Below are positions 21,358-30,622 of a stretch of DNA of 64,000 bases, in pieces. Source of the DNA: Salimicrobium album (GTDB lineage Bacteria; Bacillota; Bacilli; Bacillales; Halobacillaceae); the NCBI RefSeq assembly GCF_900107115.1, contig NZ_FNOS01000001.1:310001-374000 (forward strand). The letters are read 5' to 3'. Position numbers and translations under genes: made by a program. The first letter of the stretch is position 1. Each line of letters opens with the position of its first letter. Below the pieces are notes generated by a model. That model saw only the letters and a list, made by a program, of their open reading frames with translations. It searched no databases and was not told the DNA's origin.

Positions 21358-22767
21358 TTACTTCAACCATTCGGTATGGAACGTTCCTTCTTTGTCTTTA
21401 CGCTTATACGTATGAGCTCCGAAATAGTCACGCTGCGCCTGAATGAGGTTCGCAGGTAAATCGGCCGTACGATAACTGTCGTAGTAGGCGATCGCGCTTT
21501 GAAGAGTCGGCACTGGAATACCATATTTCACAGCAATGCTGACGACTGTACGAAGGGCATCCTGATAACTTTCAACGATGTTCCTGAAATAATCATCGAG
21601 CAACAGATTATCAAGATCCGGATCACGATCATAAGCTTCTTTTATCTTCTGGAGGAAGCCTGCGCGAATAATGCATCCACCTCTCCAGATCATAGCGATA
21701 TCACCATACTTCAAATCCCAGCCGTTTTCGTCACTTGCTTTTCTCATTTGAGCAAACCCTTGTGCGTAGGAGCAGATTTTACTCATATACAAAGCCTTGC
21801 GGATCGCTTCGATAAGCTCCTCTCTGTCTTCCTCAAAGGAAATTTCCGGTCCGGAGAAAACTTTACTCGCAGCCACTCTTTCCTCTTTCAGAGAAGAAAT
21901 GAAGCGGGCAAAGACGGCTTCTGTAATTAAAGGAAGCGGCACTCCAAGGTCCAGAGCATTTTTGCTCGTCCATTTTCCGGTACCTTTCTGTCCGGCAGAA
22001 TCCAGAATTACGTCTACCATCGGTTTACCTGTCTCCTCGTCTTTCTTCGTGAAAATATCGGCTGTAATTTCCATAAGGTAGGAATCAAGTTCGCCTTCAT
22101 TCCATTTCTTAAATGTCTCATGCAGCTCGGTATCGTCCATTCCTGCAACGTCCTTCAACAGATGATACGCTTCGGAGATAAGCTGCATATCCCCGTATTC
22201 AATACCATTGTGCACCATTTTAACGAAATGACCGGCACCGTCCGGACCAATATATGTCGTACATGGGTCGCCATTCACTTTCGCGGAGATGTCTTCAAAA
22301 ATCGGCCGTACAAGTTCATATGCTTCTTTCTGGCCGCCCGGCATAATTGAAGGTCCTTTCAGGGCTCCTTCTTCTCCACCGGAGACTCCGGTACCGATGA
22401 AATGAATACCGGATTCGGCAAGTTCTTCATTACGACGCATCGTTTCCTCATAAAGAGTGTTTCCTCCATCGATAAGTACGTCTCCTTTATCAAGGTGAGG
22501 AAGTAACGACTGGATGGTTGCGTCCGTCGCCGGTCCCGCTTTTACCATAAGCATAATTTTCCGGGGCTTCTCCAGCGAAGCAACGAACTCTTCCACTGTC
22601 TCTGTTCCTGTGAAGTTTCTGCCTTTCACTTCGTTATTTACAAACTCTTCCGTTTTCTCGAAAGTACGATTAAATACCGAAACGGAGTAGCCGCGACTTT
22701 CAACATTCATAGCTAAATTCTTACCCATAACGGCAAGACCGATGACACCGAATTGATTTCCAGACAT
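21358..22767 (-). CDS. gnd: 6-phosphogluconate dehydrogenase, decarboxylating
   Basis: Oxidative pentose phosphate enzyme making ribulose-5-phosphate, CO2 and reduced cofactor, 469 aa. N-terminal Rossmann domain [16 protein letters not shown] with [11 protein letters not shown], the substrate block [21 protein letters not shown], catalytic Lys in [35 protein letters not shown], and the C-terminal TDYFGAHTY-like end [15 protein letters not shown]. Start is ATG at 22767 after AAAGGAG; earlier in-frame starts extend into the promoter region. The neighbouring gluconokinase suggests a GntZ-like role in gluconate use. Confidence 0.95.
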   Translation of the reverse strand: MSGNQFGVIGLAVMGKNLAMNVESRGYSVSVFNRTFEKTEEFVNNEVKGRNFTGTETVEEFVASLEKPRKIMLMVKAGPATDATIQSLLPHLDKGDVLIDGGNTLYEETMRRNEELAESGIHFIGTGVSGGEEGALKGPSIMPGGQKEAYELVRPIFEDISAKVNGDPCTTYIGPDGAGHFVKMVHNGIEYGDMQLISEAYHLLKDVAGMDDTELHETFKKWNEGELDSYLMEITADIFTKKDEETGKPMVDVILDSAGQKGTGKWTSKNALDLGVPLPLITEAVFARFISSLKEERVAASKVFSGPEISFEEDREELIEAIRKALYMSKICSYAQGFAQMRKASDENGWDLKYGDIAMIWRGGCIIRAGFLQKIKEAYDRDPDLDNLLLDDYFRNIVESYQDALRTVVSIAVKYGIPVPTLQSAIAYYDSYRTADLPANLIQAQRDYFGAHTYKRKDKEGTFHTEWLK

Positions 22768-23137
22768 AATCATAACTCCTTTATCCATTCGTTTATTTTC
22801 CTGACTATTGATTGTGACACAGTCCGAATTACCGGCATACACTTGTATCAGAGAGAATTTCGTACACTTTTGAAATCCAGCCGGGAAAACTGAATGATTT
22901 TACTTTACCATAAATAAAAATTTTTTTCAGACTTGAAATTGCATCAGAAAATTCGACAAAACTTCAAGCAGTAATAAAGCCGGACTATCAAAGATTATTC
23001 ACTGAAAGTGGCGCCCATCGATAAAATTTGTAAAAAGCCGCTTATACCTGTTATCTTTACATGAAGTTATCGTTACGGAGAGAGAAGCACCTGTCCTTCA
23101 CGAAAAATAGTTTTCTATACTTTGTATCTGCGAATTT
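22768..23137. other. Divergent intergenic region between gnd and the racemase gene
   Basis: About 370 bp, AT-rich. It should contain the gnd promoter on the minus strand, but I find no convincing -35/-10 pair. ACTTGAA and TTCAAG form a loose inverted repeat near 22930-22970. No open frame with a ribosome site. Confidence 0.5.
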
Positions 23138-23146
23138 TGATATAAT
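23138..23146 (+). promoter_or_regulatory. Extended -10 promoter upstream of the racemase gene
   Basis: TGATATAAT: perfect TATAAT with TGn extension. About 170 bp before the ATG, leaving a long 5' untranslated region. Confidence 0.6.
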
Positions 23147-23318
23147 GTATAATCAACCATAACGTACTGAAGAATCTGCTTTTAAATACGTACAGGGAGA
23201 TGAAGAAGTAAATATTGTCTTCCATCAGTCCAAACGTTCTTTTACTTTAGAAGCAGATGATCTCAGTCTTTTTGACGCATCAAAAGTATTATCAATAATC
23301 AGCAAAGAGGAGTTCAAT

Positions 23319-24026
23319 ATGGAATATAAACTAGGCGTAATAGGCGGCATGGGCTCTGAGGCGACAAGTTATTTCTTCAAGGAAGTTGTCGCTCATACGG
23401 AAGTAAAAAAGGATCAGGATCACATTGACACCGTCATTTTAAATCATGCAAGTCTGCCGGACCGGACAGAAGCTATTCTGACGGGGGACGACGAGGAATT
23501 TATCAACAGGATTGTTCAGGATATTCAATTGCTGGAGAAGATAAACGTTCAGAACATTGCCATCCCCTGTAACACGACCCACTATTTTTATAACATCATT
23601 CAGGAAGAGACCTCCGTCCCGATTATTCATATGCCGAAAGAAAGCGTCGCTTCCGCAGTAAGTAATTTTGATGACGTTAAAAAAATTGGCATCATGGCAA
23701 CTACCGGAACGATACGGACAGGAATTTATCGAAAAGAATGCGAGGAGATGGGTGTAGAACTCGTGGCTCCGTCCGAAGCAGGACAGGAAGATGTCATGTC
23801 TCTTATTTATGATGAAATAAAAAAAGGTCTGCCGGGTGACAGATCGAAATTTGACCGTGCCTATCAGGAATTGATTGCTGCAGGCAGTGACGTAATCATT
23901 CTGGCCTGTACGGAATTATCCGTGTTCGGGGAAAAGAATGAACTGTACGATAATTGTCTGGATGCAATGGAAGTGTTAGTGAAAGAAGTGATTGCCCGTT
24001 CGGAAGAATATCAGGAAGTATTATAA
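23319..24026 (+). CDS. Aspartate/glutamate racemase-family protein
   Basis: Cofactor-independent amino acid racemase, 235 aa. The two catalytic cysteines are in PCNTTHYFYN (Cys84) and ACTELSV (Cys197), the usual pair for the AspR/YgeA group, and the N-terminus has GVIGGMGSEATSYF. Two-domain cytosolic fold expected. AGGAG lies 6 bases before the ATG. The reading frame stays open for about 50 codons upstream of this ATG but without a start codon. Substrate (aspartate, glutamate or another amino acid) cannot be decided. Confidence 0.9.
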   Translation: MEYKLGVIGGMGSEATSYFFKEVVAHTEVKKDQDHIDTVILNHASLPDRTEAILTGDDEEFINRIVQDIQLLEKINVQNIAIPCNTTHYFYNIIQEETSVPIIHMPKESVASAVSNFDDVKKIGIMATTGTIRTGIYRKECEEMGVELVAPSEAGQEDVMSLIYDEIKKGLPGDRSKFDRAYQELIAAGSDVIILACTELSVFGEKNELYDNCLDAMEVLVKEVIARSEEYQEVL

Positions 24027-24221
24027 TACGTACCTGTATATTCCCTGCTGACTTTCATTTCTTCACCTACAGCTCCGGTTAACCCTGGAGACCTTTGCAC
24101 ATAAAGCGATTTTGTACATGTCCCCATTGAAACAGAGTAAGTCCGAGTATCGACTTACGGTTGCTTTTATCACTGAACCCTGCCATACTGAATCAATTAT
24201 CAAAGAAAAGCAGGTGATGGA

Positions 24222-24617
24222 TTGATAGAAGTACGTACTTCTCAAATTACAGACGTCGAAGATGAATTCAACAAAGGGGTGTTCGCCTCTCAAATGATCA
24301 GTAAAGGAACCCGCTTCCACCGGGCACCGGTGCTTCCCTACCCGAACGAACAGCATAAGCATATTGAAAAAACGTATCTGGCCGACTACGCTTTTGAGTA
24401 TGGAGAAAATCACACCGCCTTTTTGCTCGGTTACGGTATGATGTTCAATCATTCTTATGAGCCGAACGCCATTTATGAAATAAATTTCGACAACCATTCT
24501 TTTGATTTCTATGCTTACCGTGATATACAGCCGGATGAAGAAATTTTCATCAACTATAACGGGGAAGCGGATATTGAAGATCCTTTATGGTTTCATGAAG
24601 AAGAGGAGCAGGATTAA
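24222..24617 (+). CDS. Stand-alone SET-domain protein, 131 aa
   Basis: Compact SET fold: GVFASQMISKGTRFHRAPV at residues 19-37, then the knot motifs GYGMMFNHSYEPNA at about residues 72-85 and DIQPDEEIFINYNGE near 105-119, which in SET methyltransferases bind S-adenosylmethionine and place the target lysine. No pre- or post-SET cysteines, so this is a minimal bacterial form. Start appears to be TTG after CAGGTGATGGA. Likely a protein-lysine methyltransferase, target unknown. A terminator hairpin begins inside the last codons. Confidence 0.85.
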   Translation: MIEVRTSQITDVEDEFNKGVFASQMISKGTRFHRAPVLPYPNEQHKHIEKTYLADYAFEYGENHTAFLLGYGMMFNHSYEPNAIYEINFDNHSFDFYAYRDIQPDEEIFINYNGEADIEDPLWFHEEEEQD

Positions 24618-24636
24618 GTCCGCTCCTCTTCTTTTA
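24601..24636 (+). terminator. Intrinsic terminator of the SET-domain gene
   Basis: 9-bp stem AAGAGGAGC / GCTCCTCTT followed by CTTTTAT; the left arm lies in the coding end. Confidence 0.82.
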
Positions 24637-24664
24637 TATATCCGGCAGTTTGTTGTACGTTTTT

Positions 24665-24853
24665 TTACAGATGTTCTCCGTGTGCCAGCTTAGCTATGTG
24701 CTCCCTGAGATCTTCTTTCCTCACTCTCCAGTGCCTCCCGATTTTGAACCCGGGAATCCGTCCGTCCTGCACCAGTTTATACGTGGTCACTTCACTGATC
24801 TGCAGATACTCCGCAACCTGAGCCACCGTCATAATTTCACGTTCGTTATCCAT
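24665..24853 (-). CDS. Excisionase-type helix-turn-helix protein, 62 aa
   Basis: Single MerR-like winged HTH of the excisionase (HTH_17) family: MTVAQVAEYLQISEVTTYKL, then VQDGRIPGFKIGRHWRVRKEDLREHI. ATG at 24853 has GGGCGG upstream. No integrase or recombinase lies in the window, so it is more likely a small DNA-binding regulator than a phage factor. Divergent from the sulP-like gene, with 240 bp between. Confidence 0.85.
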   Translation of the reverse strand: MDNEREIMTVAQVAEYLQISEVTTYKLVQDGRIPGFKIGRHWRVRKEDLREHIAKLAHGEHL

Positions 24854-25095
24854 CAGCAACCGCCCTTCATTTCTATTCTGCTATTGTAAGTGTACGCGTT
24901 TCACTCCTGTTTCACAATCAAAATACGGTAATACGGTATATATTACAACCCCCGCTCCCTTAAATTTTCATTGCAATTCAGCCGTTTATATTATACTCTA
25001 TTATAGTCCATTATAAATCATTTTAAATCAATGGTTCCATATTCATTACTATCATTAATGAATTAACATAAACTTATAAAAGAAAGAGGGTACCC

Positions 25096-26559
25096 ATGTT
25101 TTCATCAACTTTGAAACAGGAATGGTTCGGAAACGTTCGCGGCGACATTCTGTCAGGTATTGTAGTAGCTTTGGCTCTCATTCCTGAAGCAATCGCCTTT
25201 TCAATTATAGCAGGAGTCGACCCCATGGTCGGTCTCTACGCTTCCTTCTGTATTGCGGTAGTCATTGCATTCGTCGGGGGAAGGCCCGGGATGATTTCCG
25301 CCGCTACAGGGGCGATGGCTCTGCTAATGGTAACGCTCGTGGCGGAACACGGGCTCGAGTACTTACTGGCCACCACCATTTTAACGGGGGTTCTGCAGAT
25401 TATTCTCGGGGTATTTAAGCTGGCCCGTTTTATGAAATTCATACCAAAATCAGTTATGGTCGGCTTCGTAAATGCACTGGCTATTCTTATTTTCACCTCA
25501 CAGCTCCAGCATTTCGAAGGGGAAGGCTGGATTGTTTACGTTCTTGTCGGAGCTACACTTGCCATCATCTACCTCTTCCCTCTGATTAATAAGACAATCC
25601 CCTCCACGCTCGTCGCTATTATAGTTATGAGTGTCATCGTCGTAACGATGGGGATTGACGTGAGGAATGTCGGGAGTATGGGAGAACTTACGCAAACTCT
25701 TCCTATTTTCGCACTTCCCGATATACCGCTCAATTTCGAAACGTTGGCGATTATATTTCCGTATGCTATGGCACTGACGATTGTCGGATTGCTTGAATCA
25801 TTACTGACAGCCTCGATCGTCGATGATTTCACCGACACGGAAAGTGATAAAAATAAAGAGAGCCGCGGCCAGGGAATAGCCAACGTCGTGGCCGGATGTT
25901 TCGGCGGTATGGCGGGCTGCGCTATGATCGGTCAGTCCGTCATCAACGTCAAGTCCGGGGGACGCGGACGTTTGTCTACTCTGGTAGCCGGGGTTTTTCT
26001 TATGTTTCTCATCGTAGTCCTCGGAAACGTCGTCGTACAGATCCCGATGGCTGCCCTTGCCGGAGTCATGATCATGGTATCCATCGGAACTTTCGACTGG
26101 GGTTCTGTACGTAACATCCATAAGACCCCGCTTTCCGACGCAGCAGTTATGGTCATTACGGTGGTGACTGTCGTTGTGACTCACAACCTTGCTTACGGTG
26201 TGCTGGCCGGGGTTGTACTGAGCATGATTTTCTTTGCGGTTAAAATCTCCAGGGTCCGTGTTTTATCCTTGTATATGAACGAAGCACAAAAACGTATATA
26301 CTATGTACAGGGGCAACTGTTCTTCGCCTCTGTTACCGAATTCCAGGAATCTATCGAATTTAATGAAATCCCTTCTGTAAAAGAAGTGATCATTGATTTA
26401 AGCGAATCTCACCTGTGGGATGATTCAGCGATCGGAGCCCTGGATAGTGTAGAAGCCAAGTTTGACCAAAAAGGTATCGACGTTACGTTTGTCGGAATTA
26501 ACGCAGAAAGCAGACGTTTACTTGAAAAAGTAGGGGGAGTTTCCAAAAGCTCCTCCTAA
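25096..26559 (+). CDS. SulP-family anion transporter with STAS domain
   Basis: Membrane transporter of 487 aa. About 11-14 hydrophobic segments from residue 17 to 385, with [21 protein letters not shown] in place of the SulP signature region, then a cytoplasmic STAS domain (about residues 395-487) with [18 protein letters not shown]. SulP members carry sulfate, bicarbonate or other anions; the short STAS and marine/halophile context fit a BicA-like Na+/bicarbonate symporter, but this is only inference. Followed after 22 bp by a universal stress protein, an arrangement common for SulP genes. Confidence 0.88.
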   Translation: MFSSTLKQEWFGNVRGDILSGIVVALALIPEAIAFSIIAGVDPMVGLYASFCIAVVIAFVGGRPGMISAATGAMALLMVTLVAEHGLEYLLATTILTGVLQIILGVFKLARFMKFIPKSVMVGFVNALAILIFTSQLQHFEGEGWIVYVLVGATLAIIYLFPLINKTIPSTLVAIIVMSVIVVTMGIDVRNVGSMGELTQTLPIFALPDIPLNFETLAIIFPYAMALTIVGLLESLLTASIVDDFTDTESDKNKESRGQGIANVVAGCFGGMAGCAMIGQSVINVKSGGRGRLSTLVAGVFLMFLIVVLGNVVVQIPMAALAGVMIMVSIGTFDWGSVRNIHKTPLSDAAVMVITVVTVVVTHNLAYGVLAGVVLSMIFFAVKISRVRVLSLYMNEAQKRIYYVQGQLFFASVTEFQESIEFNEIPSVKEVIIDLSESHLWDDSAIGALDSVEAKFDQKGIDVTFVGINAESRRLLEKVGGVSKSSS

Positions 26560-26581
26560 TAAACCGTAAGGGAGTTCTGTT

Positions 26582-27004
26582 ATGTACACAAAAATACTTT
26601 TAGCATCCGACGGATCCGAACATTCACATCGAGCGATCGACGAAGCCTTGAAAATGGTGGATCCCTACAAAGATAAAGTTCATATTGAAGTTGTTTACGC
26701 TGTAGATGGTGATCAGTCTAAAAAAGACGTATTGAAATATGGGGATTCCGACACCGCTTCCCTGAAACGGAAAGAAAAATTCCAGTCCACCATCGAATAT
26801 ATCGAGGCAAAGGGGCTTGCAGCAGACATTACGATTTTGCACGGTCAACCCGCCGAGACGCTGATTGAATATGCGAACGAAGGCGACTACGACTGTGTGC
26901 TCGTCGGAAGCCGGGGACGGAATAAATTCCAGACGTTGATTCTCGGCAGCGTCAGCCATAAGTTAGTGAAGTATATTCAATGTCCTGTGATTGTTGTTAA
27001 ATAA
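26582..27004 (+). CDS. Universal stress protein (UspA family)
   Basis: Single UspA domain, 140 aa. N-terminal strand ILLASDGSEHSHRAIDEA and the ATP-binding tail VGSRGRNKFQTLILGSVSHKL, which matches G-2x-G-9x-G(S). It starts with KEGNSV-like ribosome site GGGAG before ATG and lies 22 bp after the SulP gene. It probably senses nucleotide state and may act on the partner transporter; this is inference from co-transcription. Confidence 0.93.
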   Translation: MYTKILLASDGSEHSHRAIDEALKMVDPYKDKVHIEVVYAVDGDQSKKDVLKYGDSDTASLKRKEKFQSTIEYIEAKGLAADITILHGQPAETLIEYANEGDYDCVLVGSRGRNKFQTLILGSVSHKLVKYIQCPVIVVK

Positions 27005-27038
27005 TTCATGGACTTCTATAAAACAGTGAACCTCCAGG

Positions 27039-27080
27039 AAGAGCGCTTTTTTCATTTACTGAAGAAAGTCGCTCTTTTTA
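27039..27080 (+). terminator. Terminator of the sulP-usp operon
   Basis: AAGAGCG / CGCTCTT stem with further pairing of T and A runs inside, followed by TTTTA. Confidence 0.8.
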
Positions 27081-27083
27081 TGC

Positions 27084-27117
27084 AAAAAAATCGCCTCCTC
27101 TGCATGAAGAGACGATT
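27084..27117 (-). terminator. Terminator of the YitT gene
   Basis: Minus-strand stem AATCGTCTC / GAGGCGATT (one wobble) followed by TTTTTTT. Confidence 0.85.
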
Positions 27118-27125
27118 AACAAAAC

Positions 27126-27947
27126 TTATGAGCGTCGGAAGTTACCGAGCACTTCTACGGTTTCCGTCACGCTCACGAAAGCCCGCGGATCAACGTCCTG
27201 AATGATGGACTTGACAAGTGCCAGCTCGTAGCGGGAAATCACCGTGTACAGAACCTTCCGTTCCTCGTTGGAATATCCCCCTTGAGCGTTCATCACCGTA
27301 ATGCCGCGTATAAGATTTCCAATCAGTTCACCACGGAGCTTCTGATCCTGATCTGTTACCACCATAAGACTAAGTTTAATGTGACGAGTGTGGATACGAT
27401 CCACTACGATTCCGGTAATGTAAATGGAAGCCAGTGTGTAAAGTGCGAGTTCCCAGGTAAAGAAAAACCCGGAAGCGAACACGACGAGACTATTCAGACC
27501 GAACACAAGAACGCCAAGAGGCAGATCACGTTTCAAGGTAAGAACCAATCCGATAACGTCAAACCCTCCGGTGGATCCATAAAAACGGATAATGATACCG
27601 ATACATGCGCCGACGATGACTCCCCCGAATACGGAAGACAAAAGCGCATCCTCTGTTACTTGAAGCACCGGCACATAGAGCATGGCCACCGACGTTACTG
27701 CCACGGAAAACACACTGTTGGCGATGAACTCTTTTCCGAGTTTCATCCAGCCGATGATCAGAACCGGTATGTTGAATACGATGAGCCAGATTCCTGAACT
27801 TAACGGGGTCAGCAGGCCGAATATCATAGCCAGCCCGGTTACGCCGCCCGATAGAACTTCATGCGGCAGCAGGAAGAAGTTAAACGCAAAAGCCAAAACG
27901 ACTGATGCCGTGAATAATACAATAAGATTTCTGAAACGATGTTTCAC
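27126..27947 (-). CDS. YitT-family membrane protein (DUF161 plus DUF2179)
   Basis: Membrane protein of 273 aa with five to six segments in residues 8-180, containing the family blocks LLPHEVLSGGVTGLAMI and RFYGSTGGFDVIGLVL, and a cytoplasmic C-terminal DUF2179 domain (about 195-270) with MNAQGGYSNEERKVLYTVI. Start is GTG, 10 bases after GGAGGG. The biochemical role of YitT proteins is not settled. Monocistronic. Confidence 0.92.
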   Translation of the reverse strand: MKHRFRNLIVLFTASVVLAFAFNFFLLPHEVLSGGVTGLAMIFGLLTPLSSGIWLIVFNIPVLIIGWMKLGKEFIANSVFSVAVTSVAMLYVPVLQVTEDALLSSVFGGVIVGACIGIIIRFYGSTGGFDVIGLVLTLKRDLPLGVLVFGLNSLVVFASGFFFTWELALYTLASIYITGIVVDRIHTRHIKLSLMVVTDQDQKLRGELIGNLIRGITVMNAQGGYSNEERKVLYTVISRYELALVKSIIQDVDPRAFVSVTETVEVLGNFRRS

Positions 27948-28064
27948 TTACTATCCCTCCGATCTCTCGGGTTTCTTAATAACACTTAATAGATTTTAGG
28001 GTCACAAAAAAAAGAAGTCAATAAAAAAATCATCGTTTCTTTGAAGGTTCCCGAGGAGTCTATA

Positions 28065-28107
28065 TATTAAAAGCAGCTGCAGAGGCGGGTCCCCTGCAGC
28101 TGCTTTC
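28065..28107 (-). terminator. Terminator-like hairpin after nitronate monooxygenase
   Basis: 12-bp perfect stem AAGCAGCTGCAG / CTGCAGCTGCTT; the T run on the minus strand is short (TTTTAATAT). Confidence 0.7.
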
Positions 28108-28118
28108 AATGTTCTCTT

Positions 28119-29165
28119 CTATAAGCTCTCTTTCCAGTACTCTGACAACTTCCGGATAATGTCAGCTGCAGCACTATCCTCGGAGAGTCTTGGACTCTGC
28201 CCCGACCATAGAGACATAAACTCCGTCTTCTGCAGCCGTCCGGCTTCCTTACGGATCGGTTTTGTCAACGTGTTCTGAAGGGGATATTCAAGAATCGTCC
28301 GGCCGTCCATTTCGCGGATGAACCGGTTCTCAATCCCGCGGGCCGGCTTCCCGCTGAACACATCGGTCACGACAGTGTCAGCTTCTGTCGCTTCAAGGAT
28401 AGCACCTTTGTGTACGCGTTTCGCACCACTTTCCTTACTCGTCACGAAGGCCGTGCCAAGTTGAACACCTTCCGCTCCAAGAGCAACTGCCGCGGCTATC
28501 CCCCTTTTATCCATAATACCTCCGGCCGCTATAACCGGAATGGATACATGGTCGGTGATCTGCGGAATAAGCGACATCAGGCCGATCATTCCTTTTTCGA
28601 ATGAAACGTGGAACGTCCCCCGGTGGCCTCCGGCTTCTGCTCCCTGGGCGACGATTGCATCCATCCCCGCTTCTTCGTTGAGCACCGCTTCTTCCACTGT
28701 CGTGGCAGTGCCCATCACTTTTATGCCGGACTGCTTCAGGGAACGGATCACCTCTTCCGGCGGAATACCGAAAGTGAAGCTGACTACAGGTACCTTTTCT
28801 GCCAGAATCCCTTCTATCTGTTCACCGAAAACATACGGAATATCAGGGTTCACGGCCGCCTCCATCCCAAGTTCTTCTCTGAAAGGATGAAGGGCACGCA
28901 TAGCTTTCTCTTCTTCTTCGAGGCTTGAAGAAGGATGGCCAGGGACAAACAAATTAACGCCAAAAGGTTTTTCCGTATGTTTTTTCACTTCCCGGATTGA
29001 ATCCTTCATCGCTTCCGCCTCCATATAGCCGGCTCCTATCGTACCGAACCCGCCGGCTTCAGAGACAGCAGCCACCAGCTCGGGTGTCGTCACTCCTCCG
29101 GCCATTCCTGCCTGTATAATCGGGTAATCCGTCTCCAGCAGTTCAACGATTCTTTCACCTTTCAT
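28119..29165 (-). CDS. Nitronate monooxygenase / NAD(P)H-dependent flavin oxidoreductase
   Basis: FMN enzyme of 348 aa with a TIM-barrel fold, known to oxidise alkyl nitronates; some members are enoyl-ACP reductase-like. Marks: YPIIQAGMAGGVTTPELVAA, GGFGTIGAGYM, the catalytic His in AQGAEAGGHRG and FMN-phosphate binding IPVIAAGGIMDKRGIAAA. Start at 29165 has GGGGAGG 8 bases upstream; a start seven codons earlier precedes that site. It follows two acetyltransferase genes on the same strand and probably belongs to that operon. Confidence 0.92.
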   Translation of the reverse strand: MKGERIVELLETDYPIIQAGMAGGVTTPELVAAVSEAGGFGTIGAGYMEAEAMKDSIREVKKHTEKPFGVNLFVPGHPSSSLEEEEKAMRALHPFREELGMEAAVNPDIPYVFGEQIEGILAEKVPVVSFTFGIPPEEVIRSLKQSGIKVMGTATTVEEAVLNEEAGMDAIVAQGAEAGGHRGTFHVSFEKGMIGLMSLIPQITDHVSIPVIAAGGIMDKRGIAAAVALGAEGVQLGTAFVTSKESGAKRVHKGAILEATEADTVVTDVFSGKPARGIENRFIREMDGRTILEYPLQNTLTKPIRKEAGRLQKTEFMSLWSGQSPRLSEDSAAADIIRKLSEYWKESL

Positions 29166-29182
29166 ATTTTGAACCTCCCCTG

Positions 29183-29611
29183 TCATACATTCTTTTTCAG
29201 AAAAACATACCCGGTCTTCTCATAGTCCATCTTTTCTTCATAAAACTTGTGGGCATGCGACTGAGACATTCCTGAAGATAGAGCTACGTGATCATATTTA
29301 TTCTGAGCGGCCCATTGCTCAACGAAGTGAAGCATCATTTCCCCGTACCCGTAATTCCGTTTTTCATTTGTAACTACAAGGTCTTCAATCCATACGAGTC
29401 GTCCATAGTAAAGGCTTACAGCCGGTTTGAATCCTGCGACTGCAACGATTTCCTCTTCCTCCATCATACCGAACATATGGTAATTATCCCGTTCCATCGC
29501 TTCCGTCACAAGTTCCGAATACTTGTTCAGATCGAGGTTCGTACGTAATTCATTCACTACAGCGAAAGCCTTGGTAATATCCTGTTTCGTCGTCAGTTCT
29601 ACAAGTTCCAT
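29183..29611 (-). CDS. GNAT-family N-acetyltransferase, 142 aa
   Basis: Single GNAT fold with VWIEDLVVTNEKRNYGYGEMM (acetyl-CoA loop with RNYGYG) near residues 73-93 and a C-terminal HAHKFYEEKMDYEKTGYVF. Overlaps the end of the preceding acetyltransferase gene by 13 bp. Substrate unknown; could modify a small molecule or a protein N-terminus. Confidence 0.9.
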   Translation of the reverse strand: MELVELTTKQDITKAFAVVNELRTNLDLNKYSELVTEAMERDNYHMFGMMEEEEIVAVAGFKPAVSLYYGRLVWIEDLVVTNEKRNYGYGEMMLHFVEQWAAQNKYDHVALSSGMSQSHAHKFYEEKMDYEKTGYVFLKKNV

Positions 29612-30075
29612 GTATTAACACTCCCGGTCATTCTTATTACTTTCCCATTCAATTCTTCTCCTGCCTCTTTCATCCCTAATTTTTTATAAAAAGCTATCGC
29701 TCTCCTGTTCTCAGGAGCGACACGCAGGTGAAATTCAGTGATATCTTTTTCACGAAAAAATTTCATGGCGTAATTATACAAATTTAAGCCAAAGCCGAGG
29801 TCCCGCCATTCTTTCTCAAGGTAAAACAGATGAACGTAACCGATGATCCGCCCCTTGAACTCCCGGACCGACAGTTCCAGTTGGCCGATCGGCTCCCCTT
29901 TTTTCTTCACAAGTTTCATACCGTCGGGAAATTCTTCCGCCTTCTTCTGTAACCAGTCCAGATAATCTTCTTCGTTCATAGAATCCGAACTGCCAAAACT
30001 TTCCTGAAAAACTTCTCTCCTGAACCGGAGTACCGTGTCTCTTTCCTTTTTCACGTTGATAGAAGTAAATTCCAT
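29599..30075 (-). CDS. GNAT-family N-acetyltransferase, 158 aa
   Basis: GNAT fold with GEPIGQLELSVREFKGRIIG strands, a degenerate acetyl-CoA loop EWRDLGFGLNLYNYAMKF near residues 95-112 and HLRVAPENRRAIAFYKKLGM. ATG at 30075 is 7 bases after GGGGAGGAG; an upstream in-frame extension lies within the DUF202 gene and has no support. Second of two overlapping acetyltransferase genes; substrate unknown. Confidence 0.9.
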   Translation of the reverse strand: MEFTSINVKKERDTVLRFRREVFQESFGSSDSMNEEDYLDWLQKKAEEFPDGMKLVKKKGEPIGQLELSVREFKGRIIGYVHLFYLEKEWRDLGFGLNLYNYAMKFFREKDITEFHLRVAPENRRAIAFYKKLGMKEAGEELNGKVIRMTGSVNTWNL

Positions 30076-30089
30076 TTTTACTCCTCCCC

Positions 30090-30440
30090 TTAATTGACAG
30101 CGAAAATATATACGCCTACGAGAAGCACCAGCAGTACGGCTATACTCGTCATGAACCCGATGAGCCAACTTGAGGAACGGAAACGGCTCTCATTGATATT
30201 CTTCCGGATGGTATAGTAATTGACAGTAGAGCCGACGATAGTCAATATCCCAAGTGCGAGAGCACCGATACTGACGGTCAGCACAAGTGTCTCTTCCGTT
30301 TCCCCTTCCCCGGGACCTGCATTTATGTGCAGAGTCGTGGCCAGAAATCCGATACCGACCAGGGCAATCGCCGTACGGATCCAGGCCAGGTATGTACGTT
30401 CATTCGCCAGATGCTGCTGGATCAACTTCTGTTCATCCAT
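30090..30440 (-). CDS. DUF202 (YidH-type) membrane protein
   Basis: Membrane protein of 116 aa with three segments (about 22-42, 54-74 and 92-113). The N-terminal block LANERTYLAWIRTAIALVGIG is the DUF202 signature. Overlaps the 56-aa membrane protein gene upstream by 8 bp, so the two are translationally coupled. Molecular role unknown for the family. Confidence 0.92.
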   Translation of the reverse strand: MDEQKLIQQHLANERTYLAWIRTAIALVGIGFLATTLHINAGPGEGETEETLVLTVSIGALALGILTIVGSTVNYYTIRKNINESRFRSSSWLIGFMTSIAVLLVLLVGVYIFAVN

Positions 30441-30603
30441 TCGTCCGGCCTTCCTTGTTCTCCCGTCTTCTTCTCAGAACAATCGCAATACATATCCCGA
30501 TGTAAGCACCAATTACTGCAGGGACGAAAGGCAAATCAACGACCAGCACGGCTATGCCGACAATAATAAGCGGCAGTATTACATAATCGAATATTTTCAG
30601 CAT
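30433..30603 (-). CDS. Small membrane protein, 56 aa, coupled to DUF202
   Basis: Short gene supported by an AGAGGG ribosome site, an ATG at 30603, and an 8-bp overlap with the DUF202 start. It encodes MLKIFDYVILPLIIVGIAVL, two hydrophobic segments (about residues 6-22 and 24-42) and a basic tail RRRRENKEGR, which predicts the C-terminus inside the cell. Function unknown; its coupling suggests a partner of the DUF202 protein. Confidence 0.72.
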   Translation of the reverse strand: MLKIFDYVILPLIIVGIAVLVVDLPFVPAVIGAYIGICIAIVLRRRRENKEGRTNG

Positions 30604-30622
30604 GGTATCCCTCTTTCAATCT

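Noticed and set aside
23062-23165. 34-codon frame beginning MKLSLRREKHL before the racemase
   Set aside because: No ribosome site and it spans the extended -10 promoter.
24665-24853. Excisionase-type gene as evidence of a prophage or integrative element
   Set aside because: No integrase, attachment repeats or phage genes nearby; neighbouring genes look chromosomal.
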